From: Porphyromonadaceae bacterium UBA7572
GTDB taxonomy: Bacteria; Bacteroidota; Bacteroidia; Bacteroidales; Muribaculaceae
Assembly (NCBI GenBank): GCA_002476625.1
Contig: DLLC01000070.1
Span: 3,002-36,969, forward strand
Direction of reading: 5' to 3'
Length of the DNA stretch: 33,968 nucleotides
Below, piece after piece: positions 20,596-28,984 of this stretch; positions within the stretch are counted from its first letter, which is position 1; the number at the start of each line of letters is the position of its first letter. Position numbers and translations under genes: made by a program. The notes below the pieces were generated by a model, which saw nothing but the letters and a program-made list of their open reading frames with translations, was not told the origin of the DNA and did not search any database.

Positions 20596-20999
20596 AGTTG
20601 CTTGTTTCAAGCGAGTGCAAAGGTACGAACTTTTTTTAAATCGCCAAACATTCGCTATCTTTTTTTTCAAAAAAAATCATTTTACAGTCCAAAACGGCCC
20701 CTTTTCCCAGTGCCTGTCCACCATTTGGCTCACAATATAGCGACAGCAGAGGTGGACCCTTCCGCTAAAGCAGCCTTATCGTGGTCGCTCCACACAAACG
20801 CGCCGCCCCCCCTAAAAGCCGACCGCATCAAAGGCTCACGGAGCCACGCTGGCCACTTCCCCACCCCCCATATACACGATGAGGACGCGAATACCGCGTC
20901 CTCACTGTGCAATTTCAATTTTTGATGCAATTATATATGCACTATAGGTGTGAAGGCCAAAAAAAAAGAAACGTGCCTTAACACACCGAGTGCTCTCGT
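20596..20999. other. Non-coding interval between hpf and the tRNA cluster
   Basis: 404 bases without a convincing gene. Besides the tRNA promoter it holds a perfect 10-bp inverted repeat with a 5-nt loop (20880-20889 with 20895-20904, arm TGAGGACGCG) and an imperfect repeat (20947-20957 with 20975-20987, arms GGTGTGAAGGC and complement with two unpaired A) enclosing an A9 tract, which reads as U9 in the hpf transcript and may act as a weak terminator. Open frames here are short and composition-driven. Confidence 0.5.
20618..20647 (-). promoter_or_regulatory. Promoter of the tRNA-tuf cluster
   Basis: On the minus strand TTG (complement of 20645-20647), 19 nt, then TACCTTTG (complement of 20618-20625) followed by CAC. 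It lies about 22 nt upstream of tRNA-Thr(UGU), so the tRNAs and tuf are probably one transcript. Confidence 0.8.
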
Positions 21000-21293
21000 T
21001 TACTTACTCTTGTCGAGCTTTTCAAGCTGCTTCTTCAATGCGTCCACCGCAAGGTCCACAGCCTCCTCAAATGTGTCGGCCACTTTGCTGGCAAACAAAT
21101 CGCCCCGCTGGGGCACGTCAAGCTTGATGCCAGCTTCCTTGTTCATCGCGGTTTCGGGTTTCACCACTTTTAATGTCACGTCCACACTCGAGATTTCCTC
21201 ATAGTGCTTAACAAGTTTTTCCACTTTCTTGTTGATGAATTGCTCAAGTTTCTCTGTTGCATCGAAATGGATGGATTTAATCTTGATTTCCAT
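21000..21293 (-). CDS. hpf: Ribosome hibernation-promoting factor (HPF/RaiA family, short form)
   Basis: 97 residues, the short form without the C-terminal dimerisation domain. It binds the 30S decoding region in stationary phase and silences or protects ribosomes. The beta-alpha-beta-beta-beta-alpha fold is recognisable, with MEIKIKSIHFDATEKLEQFI at the start and FEEAVDLAVDALKKQLEK in the last helix. It starts 1 nt after the stop of the xerC-like gene, so it is translationally coupled. This pair upstream of the tRNA-tuf block is conserved in Bacteroidales. Confidence 0.9.
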   Translation of the reverse strand: MEIKIKSIHFDATEKLEQFINKKVEKLVKHYEEISSVDVTLKVVKPETAMNKEAGIKLDVPQRGDLFASKVADTFEEAVDLAVDALKKQLEKLDKSK

Positions 21294-21294
21294 A

Positions 21295-22194
21295 TTACCC
21301 TCCTTTTTTTAGAGCCCTTGGATGGGCGAGTTTGTAATTATTTATCAATTCACTAAACGTGATATGCGTATATATTTGCGTGGCTGCGAGCGACTCGTGT
21401 CCAAGAAGCTCCTTCACGCTGTTGATTTCCGCTCCGTGGTTGAGCATGGCGCTGGCAAAACTGTGCCGAAGCACGTGTGGGCTTTTCTTCCCTCTCACCC
21501 CAGCCTCGCCAAGACTGTCGTGCACTATTTTATATATTAAAGAGGGATACATTTCCGCGCCTTTCTCGGTCACGAGCAGCTGGGCAGCGCCATCCAGCCC
21601 GGTATCGGTCCGCAGTTTCCTATAGCGGTCGATGAGCGCGGCCAGCGTTTCGCCAAATGGCACAATTCGATCCTTGTCGCGCTTGCCATGCACCTTCATC
21701 TGGCACTGCGCCGTGTCCACGTCGCGGTCGAGAAGCCCTATCAGCTCCGCTCGGCGGATACCCGTGTGGTAGAAAATGGCCACAATCAGCCTGTCTCTCA
21801 CCTCCACGAAGTCGGCGTCGGCGGGCAGCGGAGCGTCTAAGAGCGCGTCCATACCTTCCTCGCGCACATATTGTGGCAGCCGCTTTGGCACTTTCGCCAA
21901 TTCCACGTCGGCGGCAGGATTCTCAGTCATCTCACCCGACTTCACGAGCCACCTGAAAAAAGCCCTTGCAGCCTGCATTTTTCGCCTCACTGTGCATGCA
22001 CCGTCGCCCTGCTGGGCAAGGCTCACCACCCATGCGCGCAAGTCGCCTGGCGTGACGCTACGGAAATTCGGATCCTCCTCGCCGTGGGCAAGAAAAGCGG
22101 CGAGCTGGCGCAAGTCGTCCTCATAGGCCCTCACCGTGAGAGGCGAAAGGTTTCGCTCGAAACGAATATATTGCACAAACTGGCTGATTTTCAT
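21295..22194 (-). CDS. xerC: Tyrosine recombinase, XerC-like
   Basis: 299 residues, normal for Xer recombinases. Probably partners XerD in resolving chromosome dimers at dif. The N-terminal SAM-like core-binding domain spans about 1-90. All catalytic residues are present: Arg147 (TGIRRAE), Lys171 (HGKRDKDR), His240 and Arg243 (HVLRHS), His266 (LLGHES) and the nucleophile Tyr275 (IYTH). The gene sits in the conserved housekeeping block with hpf and has no neighbouring integrase-type features, so it is a chromosomal Xer protein and not a mobile-element integrase. No rpsU was found upstream, where many relatives have it. Confidence 0.88.
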   Translation of the reverse strand: MKISQFVQYIRFERNLSPLTVRAYEDDLRQLAAFLAHGEEDPNFRSVTPGDLRAWVVSLAQQGDGACTVRRKMQAARAFFRWLVKSGEMTENPAADVELAKVPKRLPQYVREEGMDALLDAPLPADADFVEVRDRLIVAIFYHTGIRRAELIGLLDRDVDTAQCQMKVHGKRDKDRIVPFGETLAALIDRYRKLRTDTGLDGAAQLLVTEKGAEMYPSLIYKIVHDSLGEAGVRGKKSPHVLRHSFASAMLNHGAEINSVKELLGHESLAATQIYTHITFSELINNYKLAHPRALKKGG

Positions 22195-22318
22195 AATCCT
22201 ACTTTTTCAAGAGGCTCACAGCGCCATCTCTTGGCTACTAATTTAGCAATCTTTCTTGAAAGTGCAAAAGCATAGGGTCATAAAAAAGATTAATTTCTAT
22301 CATTCACCTTTGCTCCTG

Positions 22319-25300
22319 CTATTTCACTATCATCTTGACGGCTTTGCGCACACCGTCGGCTGTTTGCTCCACTTTAATGACAAATGTGCCGCTCTGTGGA
22401 TTTTTCACCTCTACGCCTTGTATGGTATAGTAGCGGACAGACGCATCGAACTCCCTGTCTATGTCGGCAACGGCAGTCGACGATTGCGATTTAATCTCCA
22501 CATTGTCAACATATATAAAATTGTAGCTTTTCACACATTCACCCATAAGGCCTATGCGCACATTATTGCTGTCGTAGCCGCTGAGGGGCACTTGCACGAG
22601 CGTCCACTCCTTTGCGTCGTCCACAGTGGCTAGGTCTGTCCATTCGCCATACCCAACCTGTGCCTGTGCTGTGAATTTCATATTGCCGGTCGGCATCAGC
22701 ACATACATGGAGAGCACGGGATTGGCAATGCCGCTCAAATCAATTTTAGGGCTTTCCCATCGGCCGACAGCGCCATTGGCATATGCGCCCATATCCGCAC
22801 TGCCACCATCGCCATCATAGCTTTGGTCGGCGCGTGCCGACCACGACACATCGCTGTTCTTGCCCACCAGCACAGTCTTTGTCCATGGAGAGGTCTGTGC
22901 CGACGCTCCTGCAAACGTCTCTATGTAAGGCACTGCGTAGGCCTTGCCAACAAGCTGCATATTACTTTCTGTGGCAGCTCCATACGCCCCGCCCACCGAA
23001 GCGGCTTTCACCTTGAATGTGGTGGCTTTCTGCTCGGCGGCAGCGTTGAGCCTCACATCATAGCTGGTTGCCGTCAAATCGCTTGCCACCACAGTTCCAT
23101 CTGAGGCCAGCACCTGATACACTACATTCGCCTTATTCACAAAGCCGCCATTCACGCCTTTGTCGGCGAGTTGCCACGTGAGTGTTCCGTTGCCATCCTC
23201 ATGGTCGGCAAACTTCACATTCTGCGGAGCAGACGGCGCGTCTTCGCCCACGAACACAGTCACCTTGGCCATGTCGCTCTCACCCTCAGCATTATACACC
23301 TTCACGCCATACGCATAAAGGCCTGCTGCAGCGAGAGTGTCGGTGAACACAACTGGAGATTTGTCCAAGGAATCAGCACCGGAAACTATACCAACTTGCT
23401 TGCCGTCACGATATATCTCCGCTTTACTGATTGCGCTCGACAACGGCTGCCCGTTTGAGGCCTTCGTGGGCAGGCAAAATGAGATTTTTGCTGTGAGCTC
23501 ACCGCCATCGCCGGCTGTAGCACTAAGATTAGTCACTGTGTCGGGTGCCATGGCGCTAACACCAGCGGCAAGCGACACATTATCTATAGTGGCAGTGCCT
23601 TGCGACACGGCACTGACAATGTGTATGCCAATATACTTCACGCCATCCGACTCTGGCATAACGTTCAACTTGGCCCTTGCGGGCGCAGCCGAGGTGGCGG
23701 AGGTTGAAATCGCCTCGCCCACCGCTGTGGTCATGGCATCTGCGGTAGGAGCATCACCCATTTTCACCTCCACGGTGTTGGTGTAGCGCGCGGCGGTGCC
23801 ATAAAAGTCGAAACCGAGTTCATAGGAATAGCCGCCCCTCAGCCGCATGGCAGGCAAGAACAGCCAGTCGTCTGCCGTCTTCGAGTAGCTGGAGCGGTAT
23901 TTCATCGACTTCAAAGAGTAGTACCATGTGTTTTTGTCTGCATTTGCATCCACTATCGTATAGAGCGATGGCGAGGTGGCTTCTGTGAAGTCCTCACTAT
24001 AAGGAGGCTGTAAGTACGAGCCAAGCACAAGCACATTACTTTTGGCAACCGCGCCTTCATGGCCTGCATTTACTGGCGACACTTCATAATAAACCGACTG
24101 GAGCAGTTCGTCGGCATACGGCTCTTGAAAGCTGGAGCCTTTCAAGCCTGTGGCCACACGCACTGCACCCGGATAACGGGTCACATTGTACGACAGGTTG
24201 GTGTCTGACATATACCCGCCATTCACGGTTCCGCTTGGTTTGCTCCATGTGATGGTATTCACGCCATCTGCATTGGAAAACTTCAAATCACCTACGGCAA
24301 GAGGGGTGTCGTTGCCCACAAACGACTTCGCCGACGCCTCTGGGCTTACGCCTTCGCTATTGGAGAGCGCGACCGTAAAGTCATACTCCCCATCAGCCGC
24401 CACAGCCACAGGAACAGCCACTTGGGCGCCTGTCTGAGCCTTGCCCTCTGCCACCGATGAGCCGTTGGCTTTCACGGTGTAAGACACCTCGCCGCTCAAT
24501 TTTGCGCCTGAATATGTAGTGGATGGCACTCCAAAGCTCACTGTGCCCTGGAGCGACCCGTCCTTGAATGACACGGCAAGGTCGGCTGGAGCCGACGGTG
24601 CGGCATCGGCAGTAGCCTGATCCACAATCCATGCGCCCACCACCTCATCGCCATTCGGGGTGGCCCCCACAAGCGTGGTCGCTGCCGTGGCAAGATCCAC
24701 GGCATAAACATTCGAGTTCTCCTTCTGGTCGTTGGCGAACCAGTACATCGTTTTTCCGGCAGCGTCAATCACCGCCGACTGGTCGTAGTAAGGGCGTACA
24801 CCCGTGTCGCCCACCTTTGTCAGTGAGCCGTCATTCTTGCTAACTCTCACAAGATAGCCGCCATCGGCAGAAGTGGTGGAGGTGCTTGCCGTGATGCCAT
24901 ACAGGTTGCCCTCACGGTCGGCCGCCATCACTATAAGCGACCCGGCCATACGTGCCACAGAGGTTTTGGTGTTGGAGGCCAAGTCCCATTTCTTCAATGT
25001 GGGATAGAGGAGCTGCTGATCAGCGTCATACTCGAATCCGCTACAGTACACCACCCCGCTCACAGGGTCGAGCGCACTCGATGTGGCACGATGGCCATAC
25101 ACCGTGGCCAGGTCATAACCTATGCTTTTTGAGCTCAACTGCGCTCCACTCTGTGCATCATACACATAATAGTTGGCGGAATTCACCATGCCATAGGCAA
25201 TGCTCGACACAAAGGAGTATATTTTCCCGGCGCTCATCACTGCATCGCCAGTGATATTAACCCTTGGTATGGCGGCCACCTGCTTTCGCGCCACAGGAGC

Positions 25301-25573
25301 TGCTATGGTATAGCTATACACACCCGTGGTGCTCACGTCCTTGTCGTTGTCATACATCATCACGCCACACACGCGGGTATTGGCCACAGATGCCACCTTC
25401 TGAACCGTCGAGGCATTTTTCTTCGAAAAGCCTTTTGTTCGTGGATTCCTGCCCATCGTGCCAAAAGCCTCTGCTGGCGTGAGTCCACCGCTGTGCGAGA
25501 TAGCCACATTCTCAGCCATAGCGGAGACACACCAGAGCGCCGACACAAGTAAAATAGTAGTCTTAACTGTCAT
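22319..25573 (-). CDS. Secreted multidomain protein: fibronectin III repeats, jelly-roll domains, C-terminal sorting-like tail
   Basis: 1084 residues, exported (signal peptide about 1-20, cleavage near AMA-E). Residues about 70-330 look like a beta-propeller-type region with repeated YNxDxATG-like strands; fibronectin type III-like modules follow (about 335-425, 425-520, 700-880, each with SAPxxLxVxF or PxAVGDLKFS starts); two jelly-roll (choice-of-anchor J-like) segments lie at about 530-690 (YSEDFTEA, then DDWLFLPAMRL) and 895-1030. The last ~45 residues (YYTIQGVEV ... GTFVIKV ... VKMIVK) resemble Bacteroidetes sorting domains that direct secretion or surface attachment. Role unknown; adhesion or glycan binding is a guess. 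Confidence 0.75.
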   Translation of the reverse strand: MTVKTTILLVSALWCVSAMAENVAISHSGGLTPAEAFGTMGRNPRTKGFSKKNASTVQKVASVANTRVCGVMMYDNDKDVSTTGVYSYTIAAPVARKQVAAIPRVNITGDAVMSAGKIYSFVSSIAYGMVNSANYYVYDAQSGAQLSSKSIGYDLATVYGHRATSSALDPVSGVVYCSGFEYDADQQLLYPTLKKWDLASNTKTSVARMAGSLIVMAADREGNLYGITASTSTTSADGGYLVRVSKNDGSLTKVGDTGVRPYYDQSAVIDAAGKTMYWFANDQKENSNVYAVDLATAATTLVGATPNGDEVVGAWIVDQATADAAPSAPADLAVSFKDGSLQGTVSFGVPSTTYSGAKLSGEVSYTVKANGSSVAEGKAQTGAQVAVPVAVAADGEYDFTVALSNSEGVSPEASAKSFVGNDTPLAVGDLKFSNADGVNTITWSKPSGTVNGGYMSDTNLSYNVTRYPGAVRVATGLKGSSFQEPYADELLQSVYYEVSPVNAGHEGAVAKSNVLVLGSYLQPPYSEDFTEATSPSLYTIVDANADKNTWYYSLKSMKYRSSYSKTADDWLFLPAMRLRGGYSYELGFDFYGTAARYTNTVEVKMGDAPTADAMTTAVGEAISTSATSAAPARAKLNVMPESDGVKYIGIHIVSAVSQGTATIDNVSLAAGVSAMAPDTVTNLSATAGDGGELTAKISFCLPTKASNGQPLSSAISKAEIYRDGKQVGIVSGADSLDKSPVVFTDTLAAAGLYAYGVKVYNAEGESDMAKVTVFVGEDAPSAPQNVKFADHEDGNGTLTWQLADKGVNGGFVNKANVVYQVLASDGTVVASDLTATSYDVRLNAAAEQKATTFKVKAASVGGAYGAATESNMQLVGKAYAVPYIETFAGASAQTSPWTKTVLVGKNSDVSWSARADQSYDGDGGSADMGAYANGAVGRWESPKIDLSGIANPVLSMYVLMPTGNMKFTAQAQVGYGEWTDLATVDDAKEWTLVQVPLSGYDSNNVRIGLMGECVKSYNFIYVDNVEIKSQSSTAVADIDREFDASVRYYTIQGVEVKNPQSGTFVIKVEQTADGVRKAVKMIVK

Positions 25574-25635
25574 AATTTCCTATGCAATAATTACAATTTA
25601 ATATCAATCACATCGATTGAGCGATAATTTAGCGG

Positions 25636-25643
25636 CAAAGTTA
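25636..25643 (-). promoter_or_regulatory. -7 element upstream of the large secreted protein gene
   Basis: TAACTTTG on the minus strand (complement of 25636-25643), 63 nt before the start codon. No clear TTG at the -33 position, so only half of the promoter is supported. Confidence 0.5.
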
Positions 25644-25775
25644 CGAATTTTATCCTTATTTCTCGCATTAGCCTTACTGGCGGAAAGCTATTTTTCTAAT
25701 TTTTAACCACTCCACACCTCCCAAAGAGGAAAATTTAGCTGGGCGCCCAAAAGCAGTATGTTGTGACAGCGCTTT

Positions 25776-25806
25776 TTGCGTAATCAAACAATATGGCGTA
25801 AATTTG
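25776..25806 (+). promoter_or_regulatory. Promoter of the PafA-type phosphatase gene
   Basis: TTG at 25776-25778 within TTTTTG, 20 nt, then TAAATTTG at 25799-25806 followed by CACA. Transcription would start near 25812, about 30 nt before the ATG at 25842; this argues against the longer reading frame from 25776. Confidence 0.75.
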
Positions 25807-25841
25807 CACACCGACAATACAAACAAAACTCCTCTTTTGTG

Positions 25842-27326
25842 ATGAAAAAAGCAATTTCTGCAATTCTATTGATGGCCGTGTGGGGCTGTATGGCTTTGAG
25901 CGCACAGGTGAAGCGGCCAAAACTTGTGGTGGGTATCGTGGTGGACCAGATGCGCTGGGACTACCTGTATTATTACCAGGATCATTTTTGTGAAAATGGC
26001 TTCAAGCGCATGCTCCGCGAAGGGTTTAGCTGTCAAAACGCCCTTATCAACTATGTGCCCACTGTCACCGCCATCGGTCACTCCAGCATTTTCACCGGCA
26101 CAACGCCTGCCGTGCACGGCATCGCCGGCAACAATTTTATGGTGGACGGTCACTCAGCCACAAGTGTGACCGACGGCAGCGTGACTGGAGTTGGTTCCAA
26201 GGGCAAAGCTGGACAGTGCTCTCCGCACAATCTCCTCACCACCACCATTGGCGACGAACTCCGCGCCGCCACCTCTTTCCAAAGCAAGGTGGTGGGCATC
26301 GCCCTTAAAGACCGGGCGGCAATTCTTCCTGCCGGACACAGCGCCAATGCCGCCTATTGGTACGACAGCAAACTGCCAGGCTTCATCACCAGCACATACT
26401 ATATGCAGCAGCTGCCGGCTTGGGTCAGCCAGTTCAACGCCTCGCTCAAAACCGACCCTATGGCCAAAAACGCCACTACGCACCATCCGGGCATCGCCAC
26501 CACATTCGATATGGCCAAGGCGGCCATCGCCAATGAGCGGTTAGGCCAAGGCTCTGCCACCGACATGCTCACCGTCAGCATATCCACCACTGATGTGGTG
26601 GCGCATATCCATGGCACTCACTCGGCTTTTACCGACTCCTGCTATTATACCCTCGACAGGCAATTGGCCTCTTTCCTCAACGTCCTCGACCAGAAGGTGG
26701 GCAAAGGGGAATACCTCGTGTTTCTCACGGCCGACCATGGTGGCACCAACAACTTCAAGTACAACCATAGCCACAAACTTCCCACCGGCGGCTGGAGCTA
26801 CTGGAAAGACGAAAACACCACCTACAACGAAGCGCTCAAGGCCAAATTCGGCATCGACAGCCTCGTGGCCGATGTAATGGAGTATAGCCTATACGTGAAT
26901 GGCGACCGCGTGAAGCGTCACGGGCTTTGCCGCGACTCTGTGGTGCAGGCCATCAAAGATTATTTTGAGCGCGACCCTGACGTGGAGCGCCTCGTAGATA
27001 TCGAGAACCTGGCTAACGAGCCCATTCCCGCTGAGCTAAAAGAGCGCATCGTGAAAGGATATTACAGGCACCGGAGCGGCGAAATTTTCATTATGCTCAA
27101 GCCTGGCCGCTACTGCGGTGAAGAAGACAGCGACGGCAGCAACCACGGCACATGGAGTATGGACGACAGCCACATTCCATGCGTGTTTATGGGATGGGGC
27201 GTGAGGCATGGCGAGACGATGCAGCCCACATCCATCACCGACATTGCCCCCACCGTGTGCTCAATGCTACACATACAGATGCCTTCGGGCTGCCTCGGCA
27301 AGCCTATCCCAGCCCTCGCGCCCTAA
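25842..27326 (+). CDS. PafA-type alkaline phosphatase (periplasmic phosphate monoesterase)
   Basis: 494 residues from the ATG at 25842; the in-frame codon at 25776 lies inside the promoter. A signal peptide (about 1-21, ALSA-Q) points to the periplasm. It belongs to the alkaline phosphatase superfamily, where PafA removes phosphate from many monoesters. The set known from PafA is all present: metal ligands Asp35, Asp251/His255 (TTDVVAHIHG), Asp298/His299 (TADHGG) and His444 (DDSHIP), nucleophile Thr76 (PTVTAIGH), Asn97 (GNNF), and the monoesterase-defining Lys156/Arg158 (LKDRAA). It is about 50 residues shorter than characterised PafA, mainly between Arg158 and Asp251. It diverges from the large secreted protein gene. 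Confidence 0.88.
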   Translation: MKKAISAILLMAVWGCMALSAQVKRPKLVVGIVVDQMRWDYLYYYQDHFCENGFKRMLREGFSCQNALINYVPTVTAIGHSSIFTGTTPAVHGIAGNNFMVDGHSATSVTDGSVTGVGSKGKAGQCSPHNLLTTTIGDELRAATSFQSKVVGIALKDRAAILPAGHSANAAYWYDSKLPGFITSTYYMQQLPAWVSQFNASLKTDPMAKNATTHHPGIATTFDMAKAAIANERLGQGSATDMLTVSISTTDVVAHIHGTHSAFTDSCYYTLDRQLASFLNVLDQKVGKGEYLVFLTADHGGTNNFKYNHSHKLPTGGWSYWKDENTTYNEALKAKFGIDSLVADVMEYSLYVNGDRVKRHGLCRDSVVQAIKDYFERDPDVERLVDIENLANEPIPAELKERIVKGYYRHRSGEIFIMLKPGRYCGEEDSDGSNHGTWSMDDSHIPCVFMGWGVRHGETMQPTSITDIAPTVCSMLHIQMPSGCLGKPIPALAP

Positions 27327-27392
27327 GTATAAAAAGGTGTGGGCTATAATGTGGGTATGATTTTCAAGCCGCCTCTGAGCCGGCATTACCCA

Positions 27393-28859
27393 TTAGCGCA
27401 CTTGATAGATGATGCGGAATTTGCCCTGCCGGTCAATAAGACCCTCATAGGTGACCTCTCCGTTAGGCGAGAGGATTTCGGCTGGAGCATAGCCGTCGGC
27501 TGAGAATGCGCCTATCTTCCATGGATAGCAGTAAACCGAGCCTACGCCCACCACCGATGTCGCTCCATCAGAATAATGGGCCACATCGCCATCATCATAC
27601 CATGGTGTGCCCCACTCCGCTGTGTGCGGGTCTTCCTTTATTTTATGCCCTTTGTGAATAAGGTAATGCGCCAGATCGGACTGAATCACCAGATTAGTAG
27701 GCACTTCTTCACCACTTTCCTCGTCGATGTAGCGCATATAGCCATTACCGTGATGCGTGGCAGTGCCCCACAAGGCATACCCCACAAGGCGCCCGTCGGT
27801 AGAGAAATAGCGGGCAAACTGCCCGTCCACTGTGTCGTCCACCGTCATTGGAGCTATGGTGCAGACGCCCTTGTCGTAGTCGCTGACCGATGCTGGGTCC
27901 ACAATCTCGCCACTCACTTTCTTCGGCTCAAATTTCTTGCGCCCCGACATATCGATGAAGTAGAAATCATCGCCACCTTCCTCCACCACCAGCGCCAAGC
28001 TGTCGCAGTAGGAGCGCGCCTCCTGGTATTGTGGCTGAATCACCATTTTGCCCAGTGCATTCATGTATCCCCACTTGCCGGTAAAGGCGTTCTCATCGGG
28101 CAGCACATACACCGCACGGCGACCCTCTTTCAGCGGAGCTATGGTAAACTGCTTTTGCCCAAACTGCCGAGGCTGGGTGAGCACGCCAGGCGCATACGGG
28201 CGCAGGTTGCGGTCGACCAACGTCCAGCGCAAATTAAAGCCCGGTGTGGATTCGCCCACAGCGGCTATGCCGTCCACAAAATTTGTGGCGCTCACATACT
28301 TTTTAGGAAGCCGCTCAATCGCGCCAGTGGGCTTGATAAGGTAAAGCTGGCGGTCGGCACCGTTTTTCTGCATAATCAGCCCCTCTGGAGCCATCTGCGG
28401 AATTCTTGTGAAGTCGGCCACGCGCCATTCATTTTTGCCACCCATCATTTTCCCGTCGATGGTATAGAGCGTGTATGCCACGCCGTCGGTGCTAACGCCA
28501 AACACGCCACAGCTCACAGGGGTCACTATTTTCGTGCTTTCGTCTTCGCAGTCGGTCAGAAACATGGTGTAGCCAGGCACCAGCTCAAGCGGCATACGCA
28601 GCGACGGCTCCGTGCCGGCAGTAGCTGCGCCACCTTTCTCCACAAGTTCGCCAGCCTTGCCGTTGCCACTATTCTGCGTGACCGATTGCCCTGCCTTGCT
28701 GCGGTCGGTAAATATCCACGCGGCAGTGGTCACACCGCCTTTCCACACGGTTTCCGCACTTTTGTCATAAGTTTTCTCCATGGCGTTGCCTTGAGCGAAG
28801 CACCACACGCCACCGCACACGGCCAGTGTCAATGACAGTATTGGAATTCTTTTTTTCAT
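27393..28859 (-). CDS. Secreted WG-repeat-type protein of unknown function
   Basis: 488 residues with a signal peptide (about 1-23, CFAQ-G). A WG-type repeat is clear at residues 262-280 (GKWGYMNALGKMVIQPQYQEA pattern: WG, then G-K, then P-Y), with weaker beta-repeat units before and after (for example DGKMMGGKNEW near 136 and DFYFIDMSGRKKFEPK near 300). WG-repeat proteins are beta-rich and their roles are mostly unknown. It has its own promoter directly after the terminator of the upstream secreted-protein gene and converges on the phosphatase gene with a 66-nt gap. No catalytic motif recognised. Confidence 0.65.
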   Translation of the reverse strand: MKKRIPILSLTLAVCGGVWCFAQGNAMEKTYDKSAETVWKGGVTTAAWIFTDRSKAGQSVTQNSGNGKAGELVEKGGAATAGTEPSLRMPLELVPGYTMFLTDCEDESTKIVTPVSCGVFGVSTDGVAYTLYTIDGKMMGGKNEWRVADFTRIPQMAPEGLIMQKNGADRQLYLIKPTGAIERLPKKYVSATNFVDGIAAVGESTPGFNLRWTLVDRNLRPYAPGVLTQPRQFGQKQFTIAPLKEGRRAVYVLPDENAFTGKWGYMNALGKMVIQPQYQEARSYCDSLALVVEEGGDDFYFIDMSGRKKFEPKKVSGEIVDPASVSDYDKGVCTIAPMTVDDTVDGQFARYFSTDGRLVGYALWGTATHHGNGYMRYIDEESGEEVPTNLVIQSDLAHYLIHKGHKIKEDPHTAEWGTPWYDDGDVAHYSDGATSVVGVGSVYCYPWKIGAFSADGYAPAEILSPNGEVTYEGLIDRQGKFRIIYQVR

Positions 28860-28906
28860 GCTGTTCCCTGTTTTTAAAAAAAATACTTATTGGTGTTAGT
28901 TTGTGG

Positions 28907-28936
28907 CAAAAATAGTAAAAAAATCCTGAGCCACAA
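28907..28936 (-). promoter_or_regulatory. Promoter of the WG-repeat protein gene, inside the preceding terminator
   Basis: On the minus strand TTG (complement of 28934-28936, within TTTTTG), 19 nt, then TATTTTTG (complement of 28907-28914). The -33 element lies in the loop of the terminator hairpin at 28921-28953. Confidence 0.65.
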
Positions 28937-28953
28937 AAAGTTGCCCAGGATTT
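28921..28953 (-). terminator. Terminator of the 558-residue secreted protein gene
   Basis: AAATCCTGAGC at 28921-28931 pairs with GCCCAGGATTT at 28943-28953, with one unpaired position per arm. On the minus strand a T7 tract follows. It lies 31 nt beyond the stop codon at 28985. Confidence 0.8.
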
Positions 28954-28984
28954 ACTCTAACATGATATTTTGCAGGGGGGGTGC

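Noticed and set aside
20602..20925. 107-residue open frame beside the tRNA promoter
   Set aside because: Overlaps the tRNA cluster promoter, starts in poly-T/poly-A sequence and has no coding features.
21295..22194. Tyrosine recombinase as a mobile-element integrase
   Set aside because: It sits in the conserved hpf-tRNA-tuf block, has Xer-like length and motifs, and no attachment-site duplications were seen at the nearby tRNAs.
25776..25841. Longer N-terminus for the PafA-type phosphatase
   Set aside because: The extra 22 codons lie in the promoter and upstream of the predicted transcription start; the shorter form begins with a proper signal peptide.
27576..28835. 419-residue open frame on the plus strand
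   Set aside because: Antisense to the WG-repeat protein gene, which has a signal peptide, promoter and repeat motifs.
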